A stretch of 64,000 bases of DNA from an uncultured Acetobacteraceae bacterium (GCA_903907955.1 CAIVPZ010000020.1:62001-126000); one strand, 5' to 3'. Counted from the stretch's first letter, positions 8,912-18,190 are shown. Program-made: numbers and translations. Notes: a model not told the origin generated them from the sequence alone.

Positions 8912-9762
8912 CACCCCCGATTGAGCAGCGCGACCACCCCATCAAGCTGATCCAGCGAGCGGTAGTGTATCCGCACGCTGCCGCCCTTGCCGTCGAACGC
9001 GATTTCGACCTTCAACCCCAGCCGCTCGGAGATTTCGGTCTCCAGCGCCGTCGTTTCGGGGTCCTTGGTGCGGGTCGGTGCGGAGGGCGCCGCCGGGCCG
9101 GGGCGCCGGGCGGTGAGGGCCTCGGTCTGGCGCACGTTCAGCCCGCGGCTGATGACGGCCAGGGCGGCGGCTGCCGGGTCGGGGTGGCTGAGCAGGGCGC
9201 GGGCGTGGCCGGCGGTGAGGTTGCCCTGGCGGACTTCCGCGAGGACGCTGGGGGGCAGGGCGAGCAGGCGGATGGTGTTGGCGACATGGCTGCGGGATTT
9301 GCCGACGGCTTCCCCCAGCCTGTCCTGGGTGAGGCCGAATTCCTCGAGCAGGCGGCGGTAGCCCTCGGCTTCCTCGACGGCGTTCAGGTCCTGGCGCTGG
9401 AGGTTCTCGACCAGGGCGGCGGCCATGGCTTCGACGTTGGTAAGCTCGCGCACCAGGGCCGGCACTTCGTGCAGTTCCGCCGCCTGGGCGGCCCGCCAGC
9501 GGCGCTCGCCGGCGATGATCTGGAACCGGCCCGGCGCGTTCGGGTCGGGACGCACCAGGAGCGGCTGGAGGATGCCGCGGGCGCGCACCGACTCGACGAG
9601 TTCGGTGATCGAATCGGGGTGGATGGGGCCGCGCGGCTGGAAGGGGCCGGGGGCGAGGAACTCCACCGGGATTTGCCGCGGGCCGCCCGGTTCTCCCGGC
9701 GCGGTGGGGGGCGGGTCGCCGATGAGGGCGGCGAGGCCGCGGCCGAGGCGGGGGGGCATCAT
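8911..9762 (-). CDS. parB: Chromosome-partitioning protein ParB
   Basis: CTP-dependent DNA clamp that loads at parS and spreads; 283 residues. The N-terminus MMPPRLGRGLAALIG is the usual ParA-interacting segment. The ParB/Srx CTPase domain shows QPLLVRP and IIAGERRWRAAQ (GERR motif, about residue 85) and ALVENLQRQDLN. It is followed by the helix-turn-helix parS-reading region LGEAVGKSRSHVANTIRLL and the C-terminal dimerisation domain (LETEISERLGLKVEI, then SLDQLDGVVALL). It overlaps the parA stop as ATGATG. Two parS sites lie about 1.4 kb upstream. Confidence 0.97.
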   Translation of the reverse strand: MMPPRLGRGLAALIGDPPPTAPGEPGGPRQIPVEFLAPGPFQPRGPIHPDSITELVESVRARGILQPLLVRPDPNAPGRFQIIAGERRWRAAQAAELHEVPALVRELTNVEAMAAALVENLQRQDLNAVEEAEGYRRLLEEFGLTQDRLGEAVGKSRSHVANTIRLLALPPSVLAEVRQGNLTAGHARALLSHPDPAAAALAVISRGLNVRQTEALTARRPGPAAPSAPTRTKDPETTALETEISERLGLKVEIAFDGKGGSVRIHYRSLDQLDGVVALLNRG

Positions 9763-10631
9763 GCCGGGCGGCCCAGGCCGGGCGGCACCGGGCGGTGGTC
9801 CCGGCGGAGCAGTTCGGCGGCGAGCTGCACGTAGGCCTGGGCGCCGGGGGAGCGCACATCATACAGGGTAACCGGCTTGCCGTGGCTGGGCGCCTCGGAG
9901 ACGCGGATGTTGCGCGGGATCATGGTTTCATAGACCTGCTCGCCGAAGAATCCGCGGGCATCGGCGGCGACCAGGTCGGACAAATTGTTCCGCCGATCGA
10001 ACATGGTCAGCACGATTCCCTGCAGGCGAAGGGTGGGGTTGAGGCCGCGGCGGACGAGTTCGATGGTGCGGATGATCTGGCTGATGCCTTCCAGCGCGAA
10101 GAACTCGCATTGCAGCGGCACCAGCACGGTGTCGGCGGCCACCAGGGCGTTCAGGGTGAGCAGACCGAGGCTGGGCGGGCAGTCGATCAGGACGTAGTCG
10201 TAGCGGGTGGTGGCGTCACCGGTGCGCAGGGCGTCGCGCAGCCGGAACTCGCGGCGCGCTTCGTTGACGAGTTCGATTTCGGCGCCGGCGAGGTCGGTTT
10301 CGGCCGGGACCATGGCGAGGTTGGCGATCGAGGTGGTGCGGATCGCCTCGGCGGCGGCGCTTTCCTGCGACAGCAGCGCATAGGTGCCGTTGGCGCGGTC
10401 TTCGCGGCTGAGTCCGAGGCCGGTGGAGGCGTTGCCCTGCGGGTCGAGGTCGATGAGCAGGACGGATTGGCCGGTGGCGGCGAGGGCGGCGGCGAGGTTG
10501 ATGCTGGTCGTGGTTTTGCCGACGCCGCCTTTCTGATTGGCGACGGCTATGATGCGGCGGGTTCGCGCCGGGGCCGGGGCGGTCGCGGCGGTGGTGGGGG
10601 CGACGCTGCTGGGAACGGGTGCGGGCCGCAG
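9759..10631 (-). CDS. parA: Chromosome-partitioning ATPase ParA
   Basis: P-loop ATPase that moves ParB-parS complexes, about 290 residues. The deviant Walker A AVANQKGGVGKTTTS, then LLIDLDPQGNAST, YVLIDCPPSLGLLTLNAL (Walker B) and IPRNIRVSEAPSHGKPV are all intact. The start is odd: upstream of the Walker A in this frame I find no ATG, GTG or TTG, even well into rsmG. The codon used here is a CTG at 10631, 4 nt after the rsmG stop, giving a proline/alanine-rich leader before RTRRIIAVANQKGG. Another CTG is at 10645. A frameshift or base error upstream is the alternative. The protein identity is certain; only the start is in doubt. Confidence 0.9.
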   Translation of the reverse strand: MRPAPVPSSVAPTTAATAPAPARTRRIIAVANQKGGVGKTTTSINLAAALAATGQSVLLIDLDPQGNASTGLGLSREDRANGTYALLSQESAAAEAIRTTSIANLAMVPAETDLAGAEIELVNEARREFRLRDALRTGDATTRYDYVLIDCPPSLGLLTLNALVAADTVLVPLQCEFFALEGISQIIRTIELVRRGLNPTLRLQGIVLTMFDRRNNLSDLVAADARGFFGEQVYETMIPRNIRVSEAPSHGKPVTLYDVRSPGAQAYVQLAAELLRRDHRPVPPGLGRPA

Positions 10632-10635
10632 CGCC

Positions 10636-11259
10636 TCACGGGGTATGACGGGCAGGGCTGATCTCGCTGATGCGGAGGATGGTGGCGGACGGGTCGGTAC
10701 GGCTGGGCGTCCGCTGGACTTGCATTTGCCATTGCGCTGCCGCGTCGGTCAATTCGTCTTCCGCGCCGCGCCCCTTCGGGAACAGACAAATGCCGTCCGG
10801 GGCAAGAAAATTCACCGCCCAGCCGAGCAGGACGGTCAGCGGCGCGAGGGCGCGGGCGGTGACCAGCGGGGCGGGGGCGATCATCGCGGCTTCGATTCGC
10901 GTGGCGTGGACGGTTGCGGCGGCGCCGGTGATGCGGGCGGCCTCGCGCAGGAAGGCGGCCTTGCGCTGGTCGGATTCGACGAGATCGAAGCGAAGGCCGG
11001 TGGCGATCGCCAGCACCAGGCCGGGCAGCCCGGCGCCGGAGCCGAGATCGATGGCACGCGCCGTGCCCGGCGGGATCAGGGGCGCCAGTTGCAGGCTGTC
11101 GGCGATGTGGCGGGTCCAGACCTGGTCGATATCCCGCGGCGAGATCAGGTTGATGGTGCGCTGCCAGCGCAGCAGCAGGTCCACATAGGCGGTCAGGCGT
11201 TCGCGTGTTTCACGTGAAACACCCTCGATGTTTCCCGGCATGTGTTTCACGTGGAACAC
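10636..11259 (-). CDS. rsmG: 16S rRNA (guanine-527 N7) methyltransferase
   Basis: SAM-dependent methyltransferase (GidB) acting on the 530 loop of 16S rRNA; 207 residues. The SAM-binding motif [18 protein letters not shown] is near residue 68, with [17 protein letters not shown] following. Both the GTG start (11259) and the ATG (11241) are in frame. With the GTG start the protein begins [10 protein letters not shown], the sextet being encoded by a parS site, a common occurrence in this family. It overlaps the mnmG stop by 13 nt and precedes parA, the classical mnmG-rsmG-parA-parB order. Confidence 0.95.
   Translation of the reverse strand: MFHVKHMPGNIEGVSRETRERLTAYVDLLLRWQRTINLISPRDIDQVWTRHIADSLQLAPLIPPGTARAIDLGSGAGLPGLVLAIATGLRFDLVESDQRKAAFLREAARITGAAATVHATRIEAAMIAPAPLVTARALAPLTVLLGWAVNFLAPDGICLFPKGRGAEDELTDAAAQWQMQVQRTPSRTDPSATILRISEISPARHTP
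11206..11221. promoter_or_regulatory. parS: parS centromere site 1 (perfect)
   Basis: TGTTTCACGTGAAACA, a perfect 16-bp palindrome identical to the ParB recognition consensus, inside the rsmG coding sequence, where it encodes VSRET. Confidence 0.95.
11243..11258. promoter_or_regulatory. parS: parS centromere site 2 (one deviation)
   Basis: TGTTTCACGTGGAACA differs from the perfect site at one position (G for A in the right arm). It lies 37 bp from site 1 and spans both the mnmG stop codon and the rsmG start, so ParB nucleation and the translational junction share the same DNA. Confidence 0.88.
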
Positions 11260-13115
11260 TTCTCTTTGCCCTGGCGCAGATGCGCCATCACCGCCGCCAA
11301 TCCCGCCGGCGTTATGCCCTGCAACCGCGCCGCGGCGCCAAGACTGGCCGGCCGGGCCGCCAGCAGCTTCTCCCGCATTTCCGCCGACAGGCCGCCGATC
11401 CGCGCGTAATCGACATCGGCGGCGAGCGGCACCGCTTCCTCGCGCCGGAACGCGCGGATATCCGCCTCCTGCCGCGGCAGATAGCCGGCATACAGCGCCT
11501 CAACCGCCAGATGGGCGCGCACCCGCGGCGGCAGATCGCCAACCCAGGGGAAAACCGCCTCAACCACGCCCGGCGCGATCTGCGTATTGCCGAGCAGATC
11601 AAGCGCGCAACGCGGCTGCCCATCGCTCCGAATCAGCGCGCCGAGGCGCTGCAACGTCGCACTGCCGACCGTCTCCGACCGGGCGCGCACCAGCGCCGCC
11701 GCAACAGCCTGCCGATAGGCGGAAAAGGCGGCGGCGCGGCCGGCGCCCACGCATCCCCACGCGGCACCCAGCGCGGTCAGCCGCAGATCGGCGTTGTCGG
11801 CCCGCAGCGACAGCCGATACTCCGCCCGCGAGGTGAACATCCGATACGGTTCGGTGACGCCCTGCGTCGTCAGGTCGTCGATCAGCACGCCGATATAGGC
11901 GTCCGCCCGGTCCAGCGAGATCGCAGGCGCACCGCAGGCCCGCCGCGCGGCATTGATGCCGGCCATCAGCCCCTGCGCCGCTGCTTCCTCGTAGCCGGTG
12001 GTGCCGTTCACCTGGCCGGCCAGGAACAGCCCGGGCGCCTGTTTCAGCTCCAGCGAAGCGGTGAGGGCGCGCGGGTCCACATAGTCATACTCCACCGCAT
12101 AGCCGGGGCGGATCATGCGGGCATGCTCCAGCCCGGGAATGGTGGCCAGCAGCGCAAGCTGGATATCGGCCGGAAGGCTGGTCGAAATGCCGTTCGGATA
12201 GACGGTGGGGTCGTCCAGCCCCTCCGGCTCGAGAAAAATCTGGTGCCGGTCGCGGCCGGCAAACCGCACCACCTTGTCCTCGATGGAGGGGCAATAGCGG
12301 GGGCCGCGCCCGGACAACGCCCCGCCATAGACGGCGGAACGGGTCAGATTGGCGCGGATGATGGCGTGCGTGGCCGGGGTGGTGGCGGTGATCCGGCAGG
12401 AGATCTGCGGATTGCCGATCCGCTCGGTCAGCACACTGAACGGTTCCGGCTCGGCATCGCCCGGGTCCGGCGTCAATCCGTCCCAGTCGATCGAGCGGCG
12501 ATCGAGGCGGGGAGGGGTGCCGGTCTTCATCCGCCCGAGCGGCAGGCGCAGACGCGCCAAAGCGGCGGCCAGGCCGAGGGAAGGGGCCTCGCCGATCCGA
12601 CCGGCCGGCGTGGTGTGCAGCCCCACATGGATCACCCCGCGCAGGAAGGTGCCGGCGGTCAGCACCGCCGCACCGCAGGCGATCCGCGCGCCGTCCGCGC
12701 ACAGCACCGCCGCCAACCGCCCATCGGCGCCAAACTCAAGGTCTTCGACCGATGCCTCCCGCAGCGTCAGGCCGGGCTGCGCGTCCAGCAGCGCCCGGAT
12801 CGCGCGGCGGTAGAGGGCGCGGTCCGCCTGCGCGCGCGGGCCGCGCACCGCCGGCCCCTTGCTGCGGTTCAGCAGCTTGAAGTGAATGCCCGCCAGGTCG
12901 GCCGCCCGCCCCATCAGCCCGTCCAGCGCGTCGATCTCGCGGACCAGATGGCCCTTGCCGATGCCGCCGATCGCCGGGTTGCAGGACATCTCGCCGATTG
13001 TGCTCAGGCGATGGGTCAGCAGGAGGGTGCGGGCGCCCATGCGGGCGGCGGCGGCGGCGGCTTCGCAGCCGGCGTGGCCGGCGCCGATGATGATGACGTC
13101 GAAGACTTCATTCAC
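11247..13115 (-). CDS. mnmG: tRNA uridine-34 carboxymethylaminomethyl-modifying enzyme MnmG
   Basis: FAD-binding partner of MnmE that installs cmnm5 or nm5 at the wobble uridine; 622 residues from the GTG at 13115. The dinucleotide fold [17 protein letters not shown] is at the N-terminus, followed by [23 protein letters not shown], the GidA signature [15 protein letters not shown] and the later [16 protein letters not shown] longer in-frame extension upstream (MGCRGKAP...) is only translation of repeat sequence and was discarded. Its last codons TGT TCC ACG TGA form part of parS site 2. A compound repeat separates it from mnmE on the same strand. Confidence 0.96.
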   Translation of the reverse strand: MNEVFDVIIIGAGHAGCEAAAAAARMGARTLLLTHRLSTIGEMSCNPAIGGIGKGHLVREIDALDGLMGRAADLAGIHFKLLNRSKGPAVRGPRAQADRALYRRAIRALLDAQPGLTLREASVEDLEFGADGRLAAVLCADGARIACGAAVLTAGTFLRGVIHVGLHTTPAGRIGEAPSLGLAAALARLRLPLGRMKTGTPPRLDRRSIDWDGLTPDPGDAEPEPFSVLTERIGNPQISCRITATTPATHAIIRANLTRSAVYGGALSGRGPRYCPSIEDKVVRFAGRDRHQIFLEPEGLDDPTVYPNGISTSLPADIQLALLATIPGLEHARMIRPGYAVEYDYVDPRALTASLELKQAPGLFLAGQVNGTTGYEEAAAQGLMAGINAARRACGAPAISLDRADAYIGVLIDDLTTQGVTEPYRMFTSRAEYRLSLRADNADLRLTALGAAWGCVGAGRAAAFSAYRQAVAAALVRARSETVGSATLQRLGALIRSDGQPRCALDLLGNTQIAPGVVEAVFPWVGDLPPRVRAHLAVEALYAGYLPRQEADIRAFRREEAVPLAADVDYARIGGLSAEMREKLLAARPASLGAAARLQGITPAGLAAVMAHLRQGKEKCST

Positions 13116-13129
13116 GGCCTGCCCCCTAG

Positions 13130-13281
13130 CCGGGGCGCAGCCCCGGACCCTGGCAGGGGCTTTGCCCCTGCACCCCACCAGGGGCCGAGGCCCCTGGACC
13201 CCTTAAACGAATGGGGTCAAGGGGGCCACTGCCCCGTCGCGCCGAAGGCGCGCTGCGCGGGTCCAGCGCCCTGGCCTTCCT
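13130..13281. repeat. Interspersed hairpin repeats, copies 4a and 4b (compound)
   Basis: Two divergent copies fill the 166-bp gap between mnmE and mnmG. The first has CCGGGGC-GCA-GCCCCGG, GCAGGGGC-TTT-GCCCCTGC and CCAGGGGCC-GAG-GGCCCCTGG-type hairpins. The second, inverted, has CAAGGGGGC, a small extra CGCGCC-GAA-GGCGCG hairpin, and ends GGCCTTCCT directly against the mnmE stop codon at 13282-13284. As mnmG is transcribed away from here, the repeat occupies its leader region. Confidence 0.85.
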
Positions 13282-14595
13282 TCACTTCCCTATGCAAAAC
13301 TGCCGGAACACGGACTCGAGCACATCCTCAACCCCAACCTGCCCGGTCACCCGCCCAATCGCGCGCAAAGCCAGCCGCAAATCCTCCCCCCGCAACTCGG
13401 GCAGCGGCGCCGCAATCGCCGCGTTAAGCCGCCCGGCCGCCTCCAGCAGGGCCGCCCGATGGCGGGCACGGGTCAAAGGCGGTGGCCCGGCGTGCGCCGT
13501 CAACCGCCGGGCCGCCTCGGCAAGCTGTTGTTCCAGCCGGTCCATGCCGGTGCCGACGCGCGCCGACACCGCCAGCGCGACATCGGCCGACGCAGGTGCA
13601 AGATCGACCTTGGTGGCGACCCGCAGCACCGCCGCCCCGTCGGCCCCGGCCGGCGTCGGCGCGGTCGCATCCACCAGTTCGATCACCAGATCCGCCGCGG
13701 CGGCCCGTGCCCGGGCGCGGCGCACCCCCTCGGCTTCGACCGGGTCGTCGGTCTCCCGCAGCCCCGCGGTGTCGAGCAGGGTGGCCGGCACGCCGCCGAT
13801 ATCCAGCCGCACTTCCAGCACATCGCGCGTCGTGCCCGGGTGTTGGGAAACGATCGCGACCTCCCGCCGGGCGAGCGCATTGATCAGCGTCGATTTGCCC
13901 GCGTTGGGCGGGCCGGTGATGGCGAACACCAGCCCCTCGCGGAGACGCTCGCCGCGCCGGCGATCATCGAGATGGGCGGCAATCTCGTCGCGCAGCGCGG
14001 CGATATCGGACACCATGCCATCCGCCGCCTCGGGCGGAAGGTCATCGTCGGGGAAGTCGATCAGCGCTTCCTGTGCCGCGAGCAGGGCGATCAGCCGCGC
14101 CGTCCAGCCGTGATAGAGCGCGCCAAGCGTGCCTTCCATCTGGGTCAGTGCCTGCCGTCGCTGCGCGTCGGTTTCGGCATCCACCAGGTCGGCGATCGCC
14201 TCGGCCTGCAGCAGGTCGAGCCGGCCGTTGAGGAAGGCGCGCCGGGTGAACTCGCCCGCCTCGGCCGGCCGGCCGCCGGCCGCCAGCAGCGCCTCGGAAA
14301 CAGCGGTCAGCACCGCGCGCCCGCCATGCAGGTGCAACTCGGCGCAATCCTCGCCGGTGTAGCTGGCCGGGCCGGGAAACCACAGCACGAGCGCACGGTC
14401 CAGCACTTCCCCGGCCCGGTTGCGCAGCGCCCGCAGGGCGGCGACCCGCGGCGGCGGCCGGCGCCGGCAGAGCGCGTCCAGCATGCCGCCGCAGCCCGGC
14501 CCGCTGATCCGCAGCACCGTGATGGCGGCGCGGCCAGCCCCCGATGCCACCGCGAAGATGGTGGCGGGCTCGGCCGCAACGGTGCCGGGGGTCAT
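13282..14595 (-). CDS. mnmE: tRNA modification GTPase MnmE
   Basis: Partner of MnmG in wobble-uridine modification; 437 residues. Complete domain set: the N-terminal folate-binding domain with ATIFAVASGAGRAAITVLRISGP and the PASYTGEDCAELHLHGG signature; a helical region; an inserted G domain with P-loop FAITGPPNAGKSTLINAL, switch II LLDTAGLRETDD and the NKxD-equivalent VATKVDLA; and the universal C-terminus FCIGK, whose Cys is essential in the family. In the NKxD box Asn is replaced by Thr (ATKVD). The stop codon is immediately followed by the end of repeat copy 4b. Confidence 0.96.
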   Translation of the reverse strand: MTPGTVAAEPATIFAVASGAGRAAITVLRISGPGCGGMLDALCRRRPPPRVAALRALRNRAGEVLDRALVLWFPGPASYTGEDCAELHLHGGRAVLTAVSEALLAAGGRPAEAGEFTRRAFLNGRLDLLQAEAIADLVDAETDAQRRQALTQMEGTLGALYHGWTARLIALLAAQEALIDFPDDDLPPEAADGMVSDIAALRDEIAAHLDDRRRGERLREGLVFAITGPPNAGKSTLINALARREVAIVSQHPGTTRDVLEVRLDIGGVPATLLDTAGLRETDDPVEAEGVRRARARAAAADLVIELVDATAPTPAGADGAAVLRVATKVDLAPASADVALAVSARVGTGMDRLEQQLAEAARRLTAHAGPPPLTRARHRAALLEAAGRLNAAIAAPLPELRGEDLRLALRAIGRVTGQVGVEDVLESVFRQFCIGK

Positions 14596-14614
14596 GGGCG
14601 GGCCAGCAACGGGG

Positions 14615-14959
14615 CTAGCCGGCCGGAAGCATCAGCTCGGGCACGCGCCCGCCGTCGCGCACATGCCGCTCCAGCACCGCATCCACGTCCGCCGGGCTTT
14701 CCACCTTGTACCAGACTCCCTCCGGGTAGATCACCACGCACGGCCCCAGTTCGCAGCGGTCCAGACAGCCCGCCTGATTGACCCGCACCCGCTTCAGGCC
14801 GAGTGCGTTCGCCCGCGCTTTCATGTAGTCGCGCAGCGCGTCGGCTCCCCTGGCGGCGCAGGAGCCGCGCGGATGGCCATCCGGACGGCGGTTGCAGCAC
14901 ATGAAGATATGCGTGTCGAAATAGGGGGGCGGATCGTCCGCCAGGCGGTGGTCGGTCAT
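14615..14959 (-). CDS. Thioredoxin-like [2Fe-2S] ferredoxin
   Basis: A 114-residue protein of the (2Fe-2S) ferredoxin domain family related to NuoE-type folds. Four cluster cysteines are visible as CCNRRPDG ... GSCAARGA and NQAGCLDRCELGPCVVIYPEGVWY; the CLDRCELGP motif is diagnostic. It probably carries electrons in the cytosol to an unidentified partner. It ends 20 nt before the mnmE start on the same strand and is divergent from the alkyltransferase gene; the 225-bp divergent region contains the 12-bp palindrome TTCGATATCGAA at 15008-15019. Confidence 0.88.
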   Translation of the reverse strand: MTDHRLADDPPPYFDTHIFMCCNRRPDGHPRGSCAARGADALRDYMKARANALGLKRVRVNQAGCLDRCELGPCVVIYPEGVWYKVESPADVDAVLERHVRDGGRVPELMLPAG

Positions 14960-15007
14960 GACAGTCCTCGGTTTGGCCGCGCAGGACGGCGCCGCCATCG
15001 GTGTAGC

Positions 15008-15019
15008 TTCGATATCGAA
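15008..15019. promoter_or_regulatory. Palindromic operator candidate between ferredoxin and ogt genes
   Basis: TTCGATATCGAA is a perfect 12-bp palindrome in the divergent intergenic region (14960-15184). No cognate regulator can be named; it is listed only as a candidate site. Confidence 0.3.
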
Positions 15020-15184
15020 CGATCCGCCGCATCGCACCGGCCGATCGTCCGTCGCGATGCGGGGCCGCGACACCCTAGCCAATATCGCCGCGTGTCCCCA
15101 GACTTGACAGCGGGCGCGCGCCGCAGTGCCATCCGCCTCCGCCGGGCCGCTCCCCAGGGTGCCAGGCGGCGATGCCACCCCAGG

Positions 15185-15703
15185 ATGCCCTGCTTGCCCC
15201 AGCTTTCGCTCCATACGCCGGTTGGCGACCTCACCGTATCCGAGGATGACGGCCGGATCGTCGCGCTCGATTGGGGATGGGGCCGTGACCAGACGGAAAC
15301 CCCGCTGCTGCGCCGCGCCCGCGACCAGTTGCACGCCTATTTCGACGGCGAGCGCCTCACCTTCGACCTGCCGCTCGCGCCCGCGGGCACGCCGTATCGC
15401 CGCCGCGTCTGGGCGGCGCTGGCGGCGATTCCGCCGGGGCAGACGCGCACCTACCAGGACATCGCCCGCACCGCCGGCGGCAGCGCCCGGTCGGTGGGGG
15501 GCGCGAACGGCGCCAATCCGATCCCCATCCTGATCCCCTGCCATCGCGTGGTGGCGTCGCGCGGGATTGGCGGTTATTCCGGGGGCGACGGCCCGCCAAC
15601 CAAGCGCTATCTGCTTGACCTGGAAAGCCGCATGCCGGCCGGTCCGGACGCCCTGGCAAGCCCGGACGCGCGGCCAGGCTCCGACCGGCAGTCCGGACCA
15701 TGA
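15185..15703 (+). CDS. ogt: Methylated-DNA--protein-cysteine S-methyltransferase
   Basis: Suicide repair enzyme that removes O6-alkyl groups from guanine onto its own cysteine; 172 residues. After a short N-terminal domain (LHTPVGDLTVSEDDGRIVALDW) the C-terminal DNA-binding domain has GTPYRRRVWAALAAIPPGQTRTYQDIA, the Asn hinge GGANGANPIPILIPCHRVV with the acceptor Cys in PCHRV, and GGYSGG. The tail beyond LLDLE is about 25 residues longer than usual and of low complexity. The ATG at 15185 gives the normal family N-terminus. Confidence 0.93.
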   Translation: MPCLPQLSLHTPVGDLTVSEDDGRIVALDWGWGRDQTETPLLRRARDQLHAYFDGERLTFDLPLAPAGTPYRRRVWAALAAIPPGQTRTYQDIARTAGGSARSVGGANGANPIPILIPCHRVVASRGIGGYSGGDGPPTKRYLLDLESRMPAGPDALASPDARPGSDRQSGP

Positions 15704-15743
15704 ACGCCTCTCGCCTGCAACCGCTGGACATGATGGAAAACCC

Positions 15744-16715
15744 ATGACGAAGGCCATCCGCATTCACGCCCATGGCGGCCCCGAGGTCATGCGCTGGGAG
15801 GACGTTCCCTCGCCTGACCCCGGTCCCGGCGAGGCCCTGGTCCGCCACGCGGCGATCGGTCTGAACTTCATCGACGTGTATTTCCGCACCGGCTTCTACA
15901 AAACCAACCTGCCGGCGATCCTGGGCATGGAGGCATCCGGCACCGTCGCGGCGGTGGGGCCGGGCGTCACCGCGGTCGCCGTGGGCGATCGCGTCGCCTA
16001 TGCCACCGCCCCGATCGGCGCCTATGCCACCGAGCGCGTCATCAATGCCGAGCGGCTGGTCAGGCTGCCGGACAACATCGACTTCAACACCGGCGCGGCG
16101 ATGATGCTGCAGGGCATCACCGCCCAGTACCTGCTTCACCGCACCTACAAGGTGCAGCCCGGCGAGACGATCCTGGTGCATGCCGCCGCCGGCGGGGTCG
16201 GGCTGATCCTGACCCAGTGGGCCAGGCATCTCGGCGTCAGCGTCATCGGCGTGGTTTCCACCCCCGAGAAGGCCGAGCTGGCGCGGGCGAACGGCGCCGA
16301 CCATGTCGTTGTCGGCTACGCCGATCTTGTCACCGAGGTCAGGCGCTTCACCGGCGGGGCGATGGTGCCGGTGGTCTATGACAGCGTCGGCAAGGACACC
16401 TTCATGACCAGCCTGGATTGCCTGGCGCCGCTCGGCATGATGGTCAGCTACGGCAATGCCTCCGGGCCGGTGGGCCCGATCGATGTCGGCCTGCTCGGCG
16501 CCAAGGGCAGCCTGTATCTCACCCGCCCCGGCCTGGCCACCTACACCGCCAAGCGCGCCGACCTGGAGCGCTCGGCGCAGGACCTGTTCGCCGTGGTCGG
16601 CAGCGGTGCGGTGCGCATCCGCGTCAACCAGACCTTCCCGTTGCAGGAGGCCGCCCAGGCGCACGAGGCCCTGGAGGCGCGGCGCACCACCGGCAGCACC
16701 ATCCTGCTGCCGTAA
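15744..16715 (+). CDS. Zeta-crystallin-like NADPH:quinone oxidoreductase
   Basis: A 323-residue member of the zinc-free medium-chain dehydrogenase family, reducing quinones with NADPH in the cytosol. The N-terminal GroES-like part has GGPEVMRWEDVPSPDPGPGEALV and IGLNFIDVYFRTG(F)Y. The nucleotide fold carries ILVHAAAGGVGLILTQWA, with AAGGVG typical of quinone reductases, and the C-terminus is EALEARRTTGSTILLP. The MFS exporter gene starts 14 nt downstream, so the two are probably cotranscribed. Confidence 0.92.
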   Translation: MTKAIRIHAHGGPEVMRWEDVPSPDPGPGEALVRHAAIGLNFIDVYFRTGFYKTNLPAILGMEASGTVAAVGPGVTAVAVGDRVAYATAPIGAYATERVINAERLVRLPDNIDFNTGAAMMLQGITAQYLLHRTYKVQPGETILVHAAAGGVGLILTQWARHLGVSVIGVVSTPEKAELARANGADHVVVGYADLVTEVRRFTGGAMVPVVYDSVGKDTFMTSLDCLAPLGMMVSYGNASGPVGPIDVGLLGAKGSLYLTRPGLATYTAKRADLERSAQDLFAVVGSGAVRIRVNQTFPLQEAAQAHEALEARRTTGSTILLP

Positions 16716-16729
16716 TCCCGCCGCCGGGC

Positions 16730-18190
16730 GTGCCGACCGTGCCGCAAGCCTCGATCGGGGCCGCGGCCCCGTCCGCCGATGCCGGTGCGGCCCTTGGCCC
16801 CGCCGAGCGCCGCCGCATCCACATCACCGCGCTGATCGTCGCCAGCGCGCTGTTCATGCAGAACGTGGACAGCACCGTCATCGCCACCGCCTTGCCCAGC
16901 ATGGCGCGCGCCTTCGGTGCCGAGCCGATCCACATGAACGTGGCGCTGACCTCCTACATGCTCAGCCTCGCCGTGTTCATTCCGGCGAGCGGCTGGATGG
17001 CCGACCGGTTCGGCACCCGCAACGTCTTCCGCATCGCCATCGGCGTGTTCACCGTCGGCTCGGTGCTGTGCGGCTCGGCGCAGTCGCTGCCGGCGCTGGT
17101 GCTGTTCCGGGTGCTGCAGGGCATCGGCGGGGCGATGATGGTGCCGGTCGGCCGGCTGTTGCTGCTCCGCAATATCCCGAAATCGGAACTGGTCGCGGCG
17201 ATGGCCTGGCTGACCACGCCGGCGCTGATCGGCCCGGTGGTCGGGCCGCCGCTCGGCGGCTTCATCACCACCTGGTTTTCCTGGCGGCTGATCTTCGACA
17301 TCAACATCCCGATCGGCATTGCCGGCATCATCCTGGTCACCCTGTTCGTCGATGACGTGCGCGAGGCCGCCGGGGCGCGGTTCGACTGGGCCGGCTTCGC
17401 CATTTCCGGCGTCACGCTGTCATGCCTGATGTTCGGCTTCGAGCTTGCCGGGCGCGGGCTGGCGCCGGTGGAGGTTTCGCTCGCGGTGCTGGGCGCCGGC
17501 GTGGCGGGGGCGGTCGGCTACGGCGTGCACGCCATGCGCCACCCCGCGCCGCTGCTCGACCTCACCCTGCTGCGCTACCGCACCTTCCTGGTCTCGATCA
17601 CCGCGGGCACGCTGTTCCGGGTCGGCGTCGGCGCCATGCCGTTCCTGATGCCGATGATGCTGCAGCTCGCCTTCGGGCGCAGCCCGCTGCAGAGCGGCCT
17701 GATCACCTTCGCCAGTTCGGCCGGTGCCCTGGTGATGAAGCCGGTGGCGACGCGGGCGCTGCGGCTGCTGGGGTTCCGCGACACGCTGCTGGTGAACGGG
17801 GTGGTTTCGGCCGGGTTGCTCGGGCTGTGCGCGGCGTTCCGGCCGGCCTGGCCGGTGGCGGCGATCTATGCGGTGCTGCTCGCCGGCGGGTTCTTCCGCT
17901 CGCTGCAGTTCACCGCCTACAACGCGCTGGCCTATGGCGAGATTCCGCGCGCCCGCATGAGCGCGGCGACCAGCCTCTACAGCACCATCCAGCAGGTGTC
18001 GCTGACGATGGGGATTTCCGTCGCCGCCGCCTCGATCAGCGCGGCGATGACCGTCAACGGCCATGCCGGGCCGGAACTGGCGGATTTCAGCCTGGGGTTT
18101 CTGGTGGTGGCGCTGTTCTCGCTCGCCGCCGCGCCCCTGGCGCTGATGATGCCGCGGGATGCGGCTTCGGATGTGACCGGGCACAGGTAG
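16730..18190 (+). CDS. MFS multidrug exporter, DHA2 (EmrB/QacA) type
   Basis: Proton-driven inner-membrane exporter of about 486 residues. ITALIVASALFMQNVDSTVIATALPSMA carries motif D1 of 14-helix drug exporters; GWMADRFGTRNVFRIAIGVF is MFS motif A; FRVLQGIGGAMMVPVGRLLL and WLTTPALIGPVVGPPLGG (motif C) follow. About fourteen hydrophobic segments can be counted. No ATG fits; the GTG at 16730 (or 16739) precedes a short cytosolic tail. A repeat copy begins at the first base after the stop codon. Substrate unknown. Confidence 0.88.
   Translation: MPTVPQASIGAAAPSADAGAALGPAERRRIHITALIVASALFMQNVDSTVIATALPSMARAFGAEPIHMNVALTSYMLSLAVFIPASGWMADRFGTRNVFRIAIGVFTVGSVLCGSAQSLPALVLFRVLQGIGGAMMVPVGRLLLLRNIPKSELVAAMAWLTTPALIGPVVGPPLGGFITTWFSWRLIFDINIPIGIAGIILVTLFVDDVREAAGARFDWAGFAISGVTLSCLMFGFELAGRGLAPVEVSLAVLGAGVAGAVGYGVHAMRHPAPLLDLTLLRYRTFLVSITAGTLFRVGVGAMPFLMPMMLQLAFGRSPLQSGLITFASSAGALVMKPVATRALRLLGFRDTLLVNGVVSAGLLGLCAAFRPAWPVAAIYAVLLAGGFFRSLQFTAYNALAYGEIPRARMSAATSLYSTIQQVSLTMGISVAAASISAAMTVNGHAGPELADFSLGFLVVALFSLAAAPLALMMPRDAASDVTGHR

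Noticed and set aside
13211-14113. Apparent proteins beginning MGSRGPL or ending GSVDPLTP found at many loci
   Set aside because: These recurring peptides are translations of the interspersed hairpin repeat, not a protein family; they are kept only where hpnE, hpnJ or hpnK need them.
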